64,000 nucleotides of DNA, from contig CABJAM010000015.1 of assembly GCA_902363555.1 (NCBI GenBank), positions 1 to 64,000 of the forward strand. Reading direction: 5' to 3'. This document shows positions 1-8,646 of this stretch, piece after piece. The number at the start of each line of letters is the position of its first letter. The stretch's first letter is position 1. The notes beneath the pieces are model-generated. The model ran no database searches and had not been told where the DNA came from. It saw only the letters and a list, made by a program, of their open reading frames with translations. The DNA is from Lachnospiraceae bacterium (lineage in GTDB: Bacteria > Bacillota > Clostridia > Lachnospirales > Lachnospiraceae). A program made the translations under genes and the position numbers.

Positions 1-99
<99 letters not shown>

Positions 100-329
100 A
101 GCTTTGTCATGGATTTCCAAAGGAAATCGTTGACCTGCTTGCGCATCAGCGCAATTCCATTTAAGCTTTGATTCTTATTCAGAACGACAACTAGCTAATT
201 GTTTGTTATCATTCCCGTTATTACTTTGGTTTTTGTTCTTAAAAATTCTTTTTAGAATTTTCGGGATTGTTTTATTGTTTAATTATCAATGTTCGTTTGT
301 TGCCGTTCTTTGTCGCAAGCAACTTTGAT

Positions 330-358
330 ATCTTATCATACTTGGTTTTATTTGTCAA
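330..358 (-). promoter_or_regulatory. rRNA operon promoter P2 (proximal)
   Basis: On the minus strand a -35 TTGACA (358-353) is followed after 17 nt by TAAGAT (335-330). It lies about 230 nt upstream of mature 16S and downstream of a second, stronger promoter, the usual tandem arrangement of rRNA operons. Confidence 0.7.
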
Positions 359-433
359 GTACTTTTTTCATCTTTTTTCGAGCTTCTTTTTTCAAGGAAG
401 CTCGCTTGCCTGCGTCTCTTGGACAGCTTAGAT

Positions 434-462
434 AGTATATCATCTGTTTTTGTATTTGTCAA
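434..462 (-). promoter_or_regulatory. rRNA operon promoter P1 (distal)
   Basis: On the minus strand TTGACA (462-457), 17 nt, then TATACT (439-434). This is close to sigma-A consensus with optimal spacing, and AT-rich sequence upstream could act as an UP element. Confidence 0.8.
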
Positions 463-512
463 CAAGTTTTTTAAATTTTTTATTTTATTCAAACAACTGT
501 GAAAATACAGAG

Positions 513-600
513 CGGAGAAAGAGGGATTTGAACCCTCGCGCCGGTTGCCCGACCTACACCCTTAGCAGGGGCGCCTCTTCGGCCTCTTGAGTATTTCTCC
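513..600 (-). tRNA. tRNA-Ser (anticodon GCU)
   Basis: The minus strand folds into an 88-nt class II tRNA. The acceptor stem GGAGAAA (600-594) pairs with TTTCTCC (520-514), the discriminator is G at 513, the T-loop is GGTTCAAATCC, and a long variable arm follows the anticodon loop CTGCTAA. The anticodon GCT reads AGC/AGU serine codons. The terminal CCA is not encoded. Confidence 0.97.
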
Positions 601-650
601 GAACTTATTAAACGATATAAAATTATCCTGCACTTTTCGGTGCATTGACA

Positions 651-679
651 ATTATAACTAAAATACATGTTTTTGTCAA
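651..679 (-). promoter_or_regulatory. Promoter of tRNA-Ser
   Basis: Perfect consensus on the minus strand: TTGACA (679-674), 17-nt spacer, TATAAT (656-651). Predicted transcription start is near 644, about 45 nt before the tRNA 5' end. Confidence 0.85.
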
Positions 680-867
680 TAAGTTTTTGGAAATTTTTCA
701 AACTATTTTTTACCGCTATTTTATCTGCATTTAACACTATATTATATAGAAATAATGCATTCTATATCTATGCCCATTAATTAAAGGTCTATACAACATA
801 TTGTTTTTTTATTGTAATTTTATCAACAATTCAGATAATTACCCGATGCGTACACCCTGTATAAATT

Positions 868-953
868 CCGGACACTGCATATTTCATCGGTATTTTCTGA
901 AAGAATACAATTCAGAGAGACTGAACGGTTACGATGAAAAATCAGTGTCCGGC
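868..953 (-). terminator. Long hairpin after the URO-D gene
   Basis: CCGGACACTG (868-877) pairs with CAGTGTCCGG (944-953). The stem continues inwards through ATTTCATCG/CGATGAAAAAT and an inner TCTGAA/TTCAGA. It lies just beyond the stop codon of the minus-strand URO-D gene at 959. The run of T (955-960) is on the plus strand, so it may also stop plus-strand transcription. The rest of 680-958 shows no gene I can support. Confidence 0.5.
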
Positions 954-958
954 AGTTT

Positions 959-1939
959 TTATTTGTACATCTGCTCACTATATCTATGACACTCATCACA
1001 TACCCAAAAACGCCGCTGGGCTATATCGGCCTTGGCCGGGTCACCCATAACAATAGGAAATAACGCAAAATTTCCGTCCTGTGCATAGTCATCCAGCGCC
1101 TTACGGGTAGCTGCCCGGACCATTTCCTCCGTGCAGCCGTCAAAGTTGTGCGGCCCTGTGGAATCCCAGCCACCGTGGATGAGTAGCCGGTCGCCATACT
1201 CCGCCTTAATTTTTTTGAGGTCGTTCATAATCTGGGCCGTCTGCCAGATCGTGGCTCCGGTTTCAATAATGTCCGGTATTATGGCGTCTGCTTTACCACA
1301 AACGTGATGCTCCAAAATAAGTCCGCAGTTTATTGCCGTTTTTCCAAGCATCATCTCAAAGGGCTTGATCAGGTCATTATACATGGATTTTGAGAAAAAC
1401 ATACCGTCACTGGAACAGATGTCGTCACCATTGACATAGATGTCCGGCTTATAATATTTTGCTATCTTTTCAATGGTCTTACATTTGAATTTTGTATGCG
1501 CTTCGAAAAACTCGTAAACGGCTTCCGGCTCCTCCAGCATGGCGATCAGCGCTTCACAGGTACCCATCAGTGATTGAAGCCTGTTAAAATTTCCTTCCAT
1601 ACCAAAACACGCGACCACCTTTTCGTTGCGGTCGACCCGGGCCAGATCCCGCGCGGCCGCACCTTCCCAGTCCATGGCGTCCAAATCCGGAAATTCAATA
1701 TACTTCTTCCACTCCGTAATATCCTCCAGCACATGCTCATATGGATCTGCGATGGCCTGCCAGCCGGTATCCTCCGTGCATATCCATTTGACGCCAAACA
1801 TGTCCCTGCCGCCTTTCATAAAATCCCCCTGATTGTTCAGCACACTGGCGCCCATGGGGGCGTAGGCTTCATAAAAGTTGGGTACCCAGGCGGGCTTTCC
1901 GTGGTTGTAGGCAATAAAAAAATTCTCTCTTTCAGTCAA
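959..1939 (-). CDS. URO-D/MtaA-like family protein (putative methyltransferase)
   Basis: About 326 aa of the uroporphyrinogen-decarboxylase superfamily, the TIM-barrel group that includes the cobalamin methyltransferases MtaA and CmuA. It lacks the look of a haem-pathway HemE. The N-terminus TEREN..VPNFYEAY matches the second URO-D protein of this window (60845-61813, TPREN..VPNFFNDL). A His-x-Cys pair, EHHVCG, in the C-terminal half resembles the zinc-thiolate motif of MtaA-type enzymes. Start: a TTG at 1939 lies 8 nt after GGAGG and gives the MTEREN start conserved with the paralogue; an ATG two codons earlier (1945) lies only 2 nt after the ribosome site. No corrinoid protein gene is nearby. 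The substrate is unknown; methyl transfer is inferred from the family. Confidence 0.8.
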   Translation of the reverse strand: MTERENFFIAYNHGKPAWVPNFYEAYAPMGASVLNNQGDFMKGGRDMFGVKWICTEDTGWQAIADPYEHVLEDITEWKKYIEFPDLDAMDWEGAAARDLARVDRNEKVVACFGMEGNFNRLQSLMGTCEALIAMLEEPEAVYEFFEAHTKFKCKTIEKIAKYYKPDIYVNGDDICSSDGMFFSKSMYNDLIKPFEMMLGKTAINCGLILEHHVCGKADAIIPDIIETGATIWQTAQIMNDLKKIKAEYGDRLLIHGGWDSTGPHNFDGCTEEMVRAATRKALDDYAQDGNFALFPIVMGDPAKADIAQRRFWVCDECHRYSEQMYK

Positions 1940-2346
1940 TGTCATTTCCTCCCATTTGTTATTTTACGTGTTACCGTTCTGATGGGTTGTACGGTTTTTC
2001 TTATGTATCTATCATATAAAAGATTGTTGTGAAACAGATGGGACCTATGTCTCACTTTTGAAAATAAATCCAAACTTTATTAAATTATTACAATTTTACA
2101 GGGTGGTTTTTGATAATATCGCCAGTAGTGATGTGCAATAAAAGACAAATATCATAGTCATTTAATGCATGTACAAAACCAAACATTTTTCATTTTGCTT
2201 ACACAGATAAAAATAAGGTATAAAATCACATAGCCACAGATGAAATGTTTTTGTAAAATAGATGTACAGGCAAAGTCAAACAACTCGCGGCAATCGCCAA
2301 GGACAAGCAAGATTGAATGAATGAATTTCATTTATAAAGTCTTAAT

Positions 2347-2406
2347 GGCGGAGCCTGAGATCACGTATCACCGGTACACCGATGAAACGCAGCCTCAGGC
2401 TCCGCC
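2347..2406. repeat. Hairpin with 13-bp perfect stem
   Basis: GGCGGAGCCTGAG (2347-2359) is repeated inverted as CTCAGGCTCCGCC (2394-2406), with a 34-nt loop. There is no T-run directly after either arm. The GGCGGAGC core recurs in the long hairpin at 7903-7984. Confidence 0.65.
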
Positions 2407-2540
2407 GCACTTGTTTTTTATTTCAAATTATTGTCTTTTATACGAAATTACAGCTTGATTTACGGTCGTTGGACAAAAGAAATGAAACAAATTGTAAGCA
2501 ATTTCATGCATGGCACGGTATACTAATAGCCATCAGTAAA

Positions 2541-2593
2541 AAACTCTCTGGCGGCAGAAAAGCTGTGGCTGTTCCGGTGCTTAAACTGCCGCC
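2541..2593 (-). terminator. Rho-independent terminator of the AraC-GH39 gene
   Basis: On the minus strand GGCGGCAG (2593-2586) pairs with CTGCCGCC (2557-2550); seven bases later comes TTTTTT (2543-2538 region). It starts 13 nt beyond the stop codon at 2606. Confidence 0.7.
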
Positions 2594-2605
2594 GGAATAT
2601 ACCGT

Positions 2606-4453
2606 TTATTCCATCGGACATAGTGAGATATAGTAAATCTCATAAGGATTTAATATCTGCATAACCGTTAAATCACGGTTCTCTGAGAACACATGCTTTA
2701 TAGTCAGTTCCGGCCGGACCGTATGCTGGAGGTAGTCCATCTCATCCATTGACGGTTCAACCGAATCGCCAAAGCGCTGGAGGTGCCCCAGCAGGTCGGT
2801 CTGCCCGGGGGATAACCGGGTCGTGCTCTGACGGAATGCTGCGTGTTCTGTGCGGATATGGATCATGTATGTTACGGTATCGCCGGCCATAATTTCATTG
2901 AGTACAAAACTGGTGGTGATCTCATATTCCTTTTTTTGATAATACACATCCGGCAGAGGACAGGTATTGAATAAAAGCAGGTCGAAACGCCCCAGCTTAT
3001 CTGTGGTGATCATATATCCAGGGCCATGGGCGATACAATACCCGGGCATCTTTTTTACGAAGGACAGGGCATGAAACGTCGGCTTAAACAGTGAGCTTTT
3101 GGTCATAAGTCCGGTTCCGCCAAAGATCAGCGGCAGGGTATCCTGCTGGGCAGTGGATATATCGCTGGCATGATGATATAAAACAGGCCATGGGTAATCC
3201 AGCGTTTCTTCAATGTTGCTCAATAGCACACAGGCCGCCACACAACTGTCATTAATGGCATTTCTGGGGGATACGGTCATGTTCCATTGTGTCACATAAA
3301 CTGGAATGTCACCCAATTTATATTTTGAAAGTATATCATTCATTATCTGAATACTCATTTTTGTAAAAGTATTCTGTCTCAGCTTTGAAGGTGTGTCATC
3401 TTCCAGACGCTGGTAGGGAAAGCACACTATGGAGATAAAATCAGGAGCCATTTCCCGCGGCCAGTGCCGCATCAGATGGTCGATTTGTGTGTACATACTT
3501 AATATGGCGTTGCCGAGAGCACCAACCCTGACACCAGGTGCAATTACCGATAGGATTTGCTTGATTGTGATAAAGGCATTGATGAAGCTGTCAATATCTT
3601 CTTTATTCACATTCATATCGTCAAACCAGCATTCGAAAATCCATTCAGATACAACATTTGAGCCATAGCGCATGACCCAATGTCTGAAAAGATTTTCGTA
3701 AAAAGAGGACAGTTGATGCGAGGCGGGAACAATCGCGGGATCGGATAAAGTGGAAGTGACATTGCTAATATCACGGAGCAACGACTCCGGACCTCTTGTA
3801 AGATTGATCCAGGGCTTTAAACCATTATGGACAAAAAAGTCAAATATATCATCGAGATGGTTAAAGTCCAGACGCTTTAGTTCCGTAAATCCACACGGAA
3901 AAAATTCTTCTGAAAATATGTTCCATACCCGGACATATTGTGTGGAAAGCTCCGCCTTCAGCTTTAAAAGCTGTTCCTGGAGATCCGCACGTGCCAGAAG
4001 GCGCAGCTCTCCGGCATTGACAGCATAAAGCCATGGTTTTTCATAAGGCTGCGCCGCCAGACCGTTCAGCTCCAGCAGGACTTCCCGGCTGTTCTGTCTC
4101 GCGGGATTTAACGGAACCTGGTATTTTTTCCGAAATCCGGATGGACTCATTTGCGTATGATGCTTAAAGATTTTACTAAAAACCGAGCTGTTGGAAAAGC
4201 CATGATCCAGTGCAATCTCCGTGAGGGATGTGTTTGTATATATAAGATCATTTTTGGCATGTTCCACGCGCAGTTGATTAATATAATCAGAAAAATTACA
4301 TTGGGTAAACTCAAAAAAATACCTGGAGTAAGTGGCCGGAGACATAAAGTTCTGTCTGGCAATGGTATTGAGGTGGAGCGGCTGGTTATAGTTTTCATTA
4401 ATGAGATGAATGGAATTCTCCATGATATCCGCTATGGCCGGTTTATGCTTCAT
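2606..4453 (-). CDS. AraC-family regulator with degenerate GH39 domain
   Basis: 615 aa. An N-terminal AraC/XylS double helix-turn-helix (about residues 5-105, containing LTEIALDHGFSNSSVFSKIF) is joined to a C-terminal TIM-barrel region like GH39 beta-xylosidases. In GH39 enzymes the acid/base lies in a WNEP motif; here the matching stretch reads FECWFDDMN, so the catalytic Asn-Glu-Pro is lost and the domain is more likely a sugar sensor than an enzyme. The start at 4453 is chosen because AGGGGG lies 8 nt upstream; a longer frame opening at 4504 has no such site. It is divergent from the GH43 gene and probably its regulator; a palindrome overlapping the GH43 -35 box is a candidate operator. 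Confidence 0.85.
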   Translation of the reverse strand: MKHKPAIADIMENSIHLINENYNQPLHLNTIARQNFMSPATYSRYFFEFTQCNFSDYINQLRVEHAKNDLIYTNTSLTEIALDHGFSNSSVFSKIFKHHTQMSPSGFRKKYQVPLNPARQNSREVLLELNGLAAQPYEKPWLYAVNAGELRLLARADLQEQLLKLKAELSTQYVRVWNIFSEEFFPCGFTELKRLDFNHLDDIFDFFVHNGLKPWINLTRGPESLLRDISNVTSTLSDPAIVPASHQLSSFYENLFRHWVMRYGSNVVSEWIFECWFDDMNVNKEDIDSFINAFITIKQILSVIAPGVRVGALGNAILSMYTQIDHLMRHWPREMAPDFISIVCFPYQRLEDDTPSKLRQNTFTKMSIQIMNDILSKYKLGDIPVYVTQWNMTVSPRNAINDSCVAACVLLSNIEETLDYPWPVLYHHASDISTAQQDTLPLIFGGTGLMTKSSLFKPTFHALSFVKKMPGYCIAHGPGYMITTDKLGRFDLLLFNTCPLPDVYYQKKEYEITTSFVLNEIMAGDTVTYMIHIRTEHAAFRQSTTRLSPGQTDLLGHLQRFGDSVEPSMDEMDYLQHTVRPELTIKHVFSENRDLTVMQILNPYEIYYISLCPME

Positions 4454-4502
4454 AAGACACCCCCTGTCAGGTTCATAAAGTTTTGCGCAAAAGCGCGTCA
4501 CC

Positions 4503-4521
4503 AATTTCTCCCCGGGAAATT
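4503..4521. promoter_or_regulatory. Palindrome overlapping the GH43 promoter (candidate operator)
   Basis: AATTTCTCCCCGGGAAATT is an imperfect dyad (AATTTC.CC/GG.GAAATT) ending at the first bases of the GH43 -35 box. It sits in the intergenic space between the AraC gene and GH43, where a regulator would act on both. Confidence 0.4.
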
Positions 4522-4548
4522 GATAACAAGTTACAACTATTTTATAAT
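4520..4548 (+). promoter_or_regulatory. Promoter of the GH43 operon
   Basis: TTGATA (4520-4525), 17 nt, TATAAT (4543-4548). The expected start is about 4555, leaving a 5' leader of about 35 nt. Confidence 0.75.
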
Positions 4549-4588
4549 AGTATCAAAGATATGTCAAAATTTTAATAGGAGAATTACA

Positions 4589-6220
4589 ATGAGCGAACGA
4601 AAGATCCAAAATCCAATTTTGCCGGGATTTTACCCGGACCCGTCCATCTGCCGTGTGGGCGATGATTTTTACATGATCTGCTCCAGCTTTGAGCTGAGCC
4701 CGGGCATTCCCGTCTTTCACAGCAAGGACCTGGCAAACTGGGAGCAGATCGGTTATGCCATGGACAAATCCAATGGCTTTTATGTGGATGCAAATACCTT
4801 TTCAGGCGGCGTGATGGCGCCAACCATTCGCTACCATGACGGCACATTTTATATTATCAATGCCAATTTTGCAGACAACGGCAACTTTATTGTAACCGCC
4901 AAAGATCCCGCAGGCCCGTGGTCGGCGCCGCATTATTTAACCGACGTTCCGGGTATTGACGCTTCCATCTTTTTTGATGAGGACGGCGCCTGCTATATTA
5001 TGGGCACAGGCAATGTCGTCCGCCGCGCCGACGGCACGATGGACCGCGGTATTTGGGTGGGTGAATTTGATATCCAAGCGATGCGGATGGACGGCGAGCC
5101 GGCAGCCATCTGGGATTCAGCGCTGAGAAATGCATCATCCCCGGAAGCGCCTCATATTTACAAAAAGGACGGGTATTACTACCTGGTGATCGCCGAGGGC
5201 GGCACCGAGCATTACCATGCTGTGACCGTAGCCCGCAGCAAGGACATCAAGGGCTGGTATGAGGGCAATCCGGCCAATCCGGTTATGACCCACCGGCAGT
5301 TTGGTTTCCACTGCCCCATCGCTAATGTTGGCCACGCCGATTTGGTGGAGACACCGGAGGGGAACTGGTATGCTGTGCTTCTGGCTTCCCGTACCTTTGA
5401 CGGAATCCACAAAAATTTCGGCCGGGAGACGTTCATCTGTCCGGTCATCTGGGAGCGGGGCTGGCCGGTATTCAGCCCGTTGAGCGGTAAGATCGACTGG
5501 GAATATCCGGCGGATGAGCACCTGCCCTGGACGGAATACGAAAAAGAAAGGGAACTGGACGATTTTGATTCGGATAAGCTGGCGCTTTGCTGGAACTTCT
5601 GGGGTACGCCCTTTGAAGATTTCTGGAATATTTCCGAAAGCTGCCTGAATTTAAAATGCCTGAAACGTCCTGTAACCGGTCCATTAAAGCCTATGCAGAG
5701 GAACAATGAAAAGATTTACAATAATTGTATCAGCTTTGTGGGCCGCCGGCAGACTTACGCGGATTTTGAGGCTTCCTGCAAGATGATGTTTATGCCGGAG
5801 GAAAATGAATGCGCCGGATTTATTGTGATGCAGGCCATGAATCATCAATACAAGGTACAGCGCGTCTGCAAGGATGGAAAACAGTTTGTCCAGCTCGTTT
5901 TATCTACTGCGGAGTTTGACGTTCCGGCACATTTTCCCGGTTTTACCAGTGAGACAAAAGAAACCGTGTTAAATGAAATCCCATGGAACCATCCGGATAT
6001 TGTCATCCACTTTACCGCCCGGGGTGAGGATTATAATTTTTACTGCGGTACATCCGCCGACGCTATGGAAGCTCTGTACGAACATGCCGACGGCCGCCTG
6101 ATCAATCCGGAAAAGGTTGGGGGTATGGTTGGAACGATGCTCGGAATGTTTGCCAGTGCAAATGGTAATGAAAGTCATAATTATGCTGCATTTGACTGGT
6201 TTAAGTATGGACAGGATTAA
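4589..6220 (+). CDS. GH43 family glycoside hydrolase (beta-xylosidase/arabinofuranosidase type)
   Basis: 543 aa with no signal peptide, so probably cytoplasmic. The N-terminal five-bladed GH43 propeller has the expected catalytic set: Asp17 in YPDPSI (base), Asp124 in GIDASIF (pKa modulator) and Glu186 in SSPEAPH (acid). The C-terminal half is a beta-sandwich accessory domain of the type seen in XynB-like enzymes of this family. An open frame extends to 4151, but the ATG at 4589 follows AGGAG by 7-8 nt and begins the conserved domain. The binding-protein gene follows after 63 nt, suggesting one operon. The enzyme probably splits xylo- or arabino-oligosaccharides after uptake; the exact linkage cannot be read from sequence. 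Confidence 0.92.
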   Translation: MSERKIQNPILPGFYPDPSICRVGDDFYMICSSFELSPGIPVFHSKDLANWEQIGYAMDKSNGFYVDANTFSGGVMAPTIRYHDGTFYIINANFADNGNFIVTAKDPAGPWSAPHYLTDVPGIDASIFFDEDGACYIMGTGNVVRRADGTMDRGIWVGEFDIQAMRMDGEPAAIWDSALRNASSPEAPHIYKKDGYYYLVIAEGGTEHYHAVTVARSKDIKGWYEGNPANPVMTHRQFGFHCPIANVGHADLVETPEGNWYAVLLASRTFDGIHKNFGRETFICPVIWERGWPVFSPLSGKIDWEYPADEHLPWTEYEKERELDDFDSDKLALCWNFWGTPFEDFWNISESCLNLKCLKRPVTGPLKPMQRNNEKIYNNCISFVGRRQTYADFEASCKMMFMPEENECAGFIVMQAMNHQYKVQRVCKDGKQFVQLVLSTAEFDVPAHFPGFTSETKETVLNEIPWNHPDIVIHFTARGEDYNFYCGTSADAMEALYEHADGRLINPEKVGGMVGTMLGMFASANGNESHNYAAFDWFKYGQD

Positions 6221-6283
6221 TGCTGAACATAGACGCGCAGTGCGCGGCAATGTATAAATATTTTTTAAATGGAGGAGATAAAA

Positions 6284-7894
6284 ATGATTAAAAAGAAGTT
6301 TTCCCGTATGCTTACATTGATTTTATGTATGATATTCGTACTGAGCGCATGCGGAAATCAGGAAAAGCCTGAAGCTTCACAGACGGACGGAAATACCGCC
6401 ACCGAAGGAAAAGAGACCGTTGCATCGGAATCGAATACCGCAGCCGATGAGGAAAACCAAACGGCAGACTCTGCTACAAACGTGGATTGGGAGGATATGG
6501 CAGAAATCGAACTGTACTTCTATTGCTTTGTTCCCCCGAAGGACACAACACATGTTGAGGACGCGATCAATGCGATCACAGAGCCGCAGATAAACACCCA
6601 TGTAAATATTACGGTGCTTGATATCTCGTCTTATATCCAGCAGATCGGTATTATGATGTCCGGCGGAGAACGTATTGACTTGATGATGACCGGATTTGCT
6701 TCCGCATCCTATTCAGCCATGATGGCACAAAAGCAGCTTATGGATATTTCCGGATATCTGGAAGACTATGGGCCAAATATCACGGCAACCATCGGTGATA
6801 TGATAAAGGCCACGACTATCGGTGATGCTGTTTATGGCGTTCCGGTTTACAGAAATGTGGTTTCTTCCAACTATATTTATATGAGAGCTGATGTTCTTGA
6901 GGATCTGGGGCTTACAGAGAAAGCACGCAACATGACTTCCTTTGATGAATATGCTGAAATCCTGCAGGCTGTTAAAGACAGTGAAAAGTGGAACTACTTA
7001 AACTTAAATCTCTACCAGGAAGGCGCTGGTCCGCTTCAGCCAAGTGCCAGTGCCAGCGGTAAGTTCTCAGACACCGATGCCTTTGACCAGTTAGGCGATA
7101 CGTTGGGCATTGTCCGTGTGGACGAAAATGGAAAGGTATCCCTGAATATGGACTCCGACGCCTATAAAGCCTCTGCCGCCATGATCAGAGATTGGTCTAA
7201 CGCCGGGTATGTGTATTATGATCTGGGCGGTACCGGCGGTTCCTGCGAAGATTATATGAAAAATGACGCACTGTTCTCATTTATATCTCCGGCAGAATTT
7301 GGCGCTGAGAATATGAAATCCGCCGCTGCAGGTATGCCGGTAGTTGCCGTGGAAATCTATAAAGGACAGGTATCCGCAGAGGCCTGCACAAAGTTCTCCT
7401 ACTGTGTTCCCACAACAGCAAAGGAGCCGGAGGCAGCAATCGCATTTCTCAATCTTGCTTACACAAACCCGGAGATCAACAATCTCCTTGCCTGGGGTGT
7501 TGAAGGCGTAGACTATGAGGTTGTGGACGGGGTCGCTCAATACATTCCGGGTAATGAAGAACCGTTGTACCACCTGTTTGATTACAGTGTTCCAAACCAG
7601 TTTTTAGTATATCCGTGGTCCGGAGATACAGCAGACTTCAGACAGCGTTCCGAAGAAAATTTAAAGTCCGCAGAAGTTTCCAAATACCTGGGCTTTACAT
7701 GTGATCTGTCCGACCTTGTCAATGAATCTGCCGCTGTATCCAACGTGATCGAGGAATACCGCAATCAGATCGGCAGCGGCCAGGCTTCCGAAGCTACTCT
7801 GAATGAATTTATAGACAAGCTTTACTCTGTAAATGTTCAGGCGCTTATTGATGAATACCAGAAACAATTGGATGCATGGTTAGCTGAACAATAA
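6284..7894 (+). CDS. Extracellular sugar-binding lipoprotein (ABC transporter)
   Basis: 536 aa. A lipoprotein signal peptide ends in the lipobox LSAC (Cys about residue 24), followed by a Thr/Glu-rich linker and a family-1 solute-binding fold of the large LplA/YtcQ type. The start at 6284 has GGAGG 8 nt upstream; the ATG at 6269 lies inside the ribosome site itself. It follows the GH43 gene, so an oligosaccharide of xylan or arabinan type is the likely ligand. No permease genes adjoin it, so it must share or recruit permeases encoded elsewhere. It is a paralogue of the protein at 29723-31399: both contain QINTHV and end in a similar helical tail. Confidence 0.88.
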   Translation: MIKKKFSRMLTLILCMIFVLSACGNQEKPEASQTDGNTATEGKETVASESNTAADEENQTADSATNVDWEDMAEIELYFYCFVPPKDTTHVEDAINAITEPQINTHVNITVLDISSYIQQIGIMMSGGERIDLMMTGFASASYSAMMAQKQLMDISGYLEDYGPNITATIGDMIKATTIGDAVYGVPVYRNVVSSNYIYMRADVLEDLGLTEKARNMTSFDEYAEILQAVKDSEKWNYLNLNLYQEGAGPLQPSASASGKFSDTDAFDQLGDTLGIVRVDENGKVSLNMDSDAYKASAAMIRDWSNAGYVYYDLGGTGGSCEDYMKNDALFSFISPAEFGAENMKSAAAGMPVVAVEIYKGQVSAEACTKFSYCVPTTAKEPEAAIAFLNLAYTNPEINNLLAWGVEGVDYEVVDGVAQYIPGNEEPLYHLFDYSVPNQFLVYPWSGDTADFRQRSEENLKSAEVSKYLGFTCDLSDLVNESAAVSNVIEEYRNQIGSGQASEATLNEFIDKLYSVNVQALIDEYQKQLDAWLAEQ

Positions 7895-7902
7895 TAAAGT
7901 TA

Positions 7903-7984
7903 GCGGCGGAGCAATAAAAGGTTCTCTCAAGTCCGTGCGAGTCGGTACCCGGACTTGAGAGAAAACTTTTTACTGCTCCGCCGC
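7903..7984. terminator. Long bidirectional terminator hairpin
   Basis: GCGGCGGAGCA (7903-7913) pairs with TGCTCCGCCGC (7974-7984), and the pairing continues through TTCTCTCAAGTCCG/CGGACTTGAGAGAA, leaving a loop of about 14 nt. The convergent Crp-like gene ends inside the right arm: its last codons, for AAEQ, form the stem. Confidence 0.8.
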
Positions 7985-8644
7985 ATTTTTCTTTAAACCC
8001 TCCCGGTCCATCACACGGTAACTGTGATTAACACGCTGGAGGTATCCCAGATCCACAAATTTCTGCAATACACGGTGCAGATGCCGGTAACTGATATTTA
8101 ACTGCTCGGCCACGATCCGCTGATTTTCGCTGAAGATTCCGGTGCCCTCCACTGAATTGAGCAGATAGACAGCCACCTTCCCCTCCGCCGTATGCAGATT
8201 ATTTACCATTTCCATATTTCCAAAATAGGATATTTTTTCTGCCATGCACTGCAACAGGCAGTGGAGAAATTTTGTATCATTTTCAAGCAGATTCCTGATA
8301 TTACGATAATCCAGAGTCACGGCGACACAATCTTCCACCGCCTCCACATTCGTCTCCTCCATGCGCTGCTCTCCCATGAGAAATTCCATTTCACCCATGA
8401 GCATATAAGCACTACAAAACCGGAAAAGAATCCGCTTTCCATTGCTTAGATTTCCGTATACTTTAAAACGGCCTTTCACAAAAAAGTATAAATACCTTTC
8501 ATTATAATCGCTGGAATAGATAAAGGACCTTTTCGGAAATTCCACAAGGGAAAAATACGGCCGATACATCTCATAATTGGAAAACATCTTATTGATCCTG
8601 TACCTCTTAATATAATCCTCCAGCCTTTTACGATCGTCTGCCAT
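7970..8644 (-). CDS. Crp/Fnr-family transcriptional regulator
   Basis: 224 aa. An N-terminal cyclic-nucleotide-binding-type beta barrel (about 25-140, with FFVKGRFKVYG) is followed by a long helix and a C-terminal winged helix (about 165-215, with VAEQLNISYRHLHRVLQKF), as in YeiL-like members. No cysteine cluster for an iron-sulfur centre is evident. It starts two bases after the stop of the ketopantoate-reductase-like gene, so the two are co-transcribed. Its stop codon lies inside the shared terminator hairpin. Ligand and targets are unknown. Confidence 0.88.
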   Translation of the reverse strand: MADDRKRLEDYIKRYRINKMFSNYEMYRPYFSLVEFPKRSFIYSSDYNERYLYFFVKGRFKVYGNLSNGKRILFRFCSAYMLMGEMEFLMGEQRMEETNVEAVEDCVAVTLDYRNIRNLLENDTKFLHCLLQCMAEKISYFGNMEMVNNLHTAEGKVAVYLLNSVEGTGIFSENQRIVAEQLNISYRHLHRVLQKFVDLGYLQRVNHSYRVMDREGLKKNAAEQ

Positions 8645-8646
8645 AG

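Larger units (their letters stand above)
100..512 (-). other. rRNA operon leader with two promoters and processing stems
   Basis: This gene-free stretch lies between 16S and tRNA-Ser and reads as an rRNA leader on the minus strand. It holds two promoters (listed separately), a small stem GATTTCC/GGAAATC near 113-129, two copies of AAGCTTTG close to the 16S start, and an A/T-rich stem AAATTCT/AGAATTT near 245-262. No protein-coding sequence is apparent. Confidence 0.75.
1946..2605. other. 660-bp intergenic region with two hairpins
   Basis: This gap separates two minus-strand genes. It holds the presumed terminator of the AraC gene (2550-2593), an isolated hairpin with a 13-bp perfect stem (2347-2406), and A/T-rich sequence that should contain the promoter of the URO-D gene. 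I see no convincing coding sequence; the open frame at 2382-2633 has no ribosome site or recognisable features. Confidence 0.6.

Noticed and set aside
801..989. 62-aa open frame on the plus strand
   Set aside because: No ribosome site, no recognisable domain, and it overlaps a long hairpin and the end of the URO-D gene.
2382..2633. 83-aa open frame in the intergenic region
   Set aside because: It spans two hairpins, lacks a ribosome site and runs into the 3' end of the AraC gene on the other strand.
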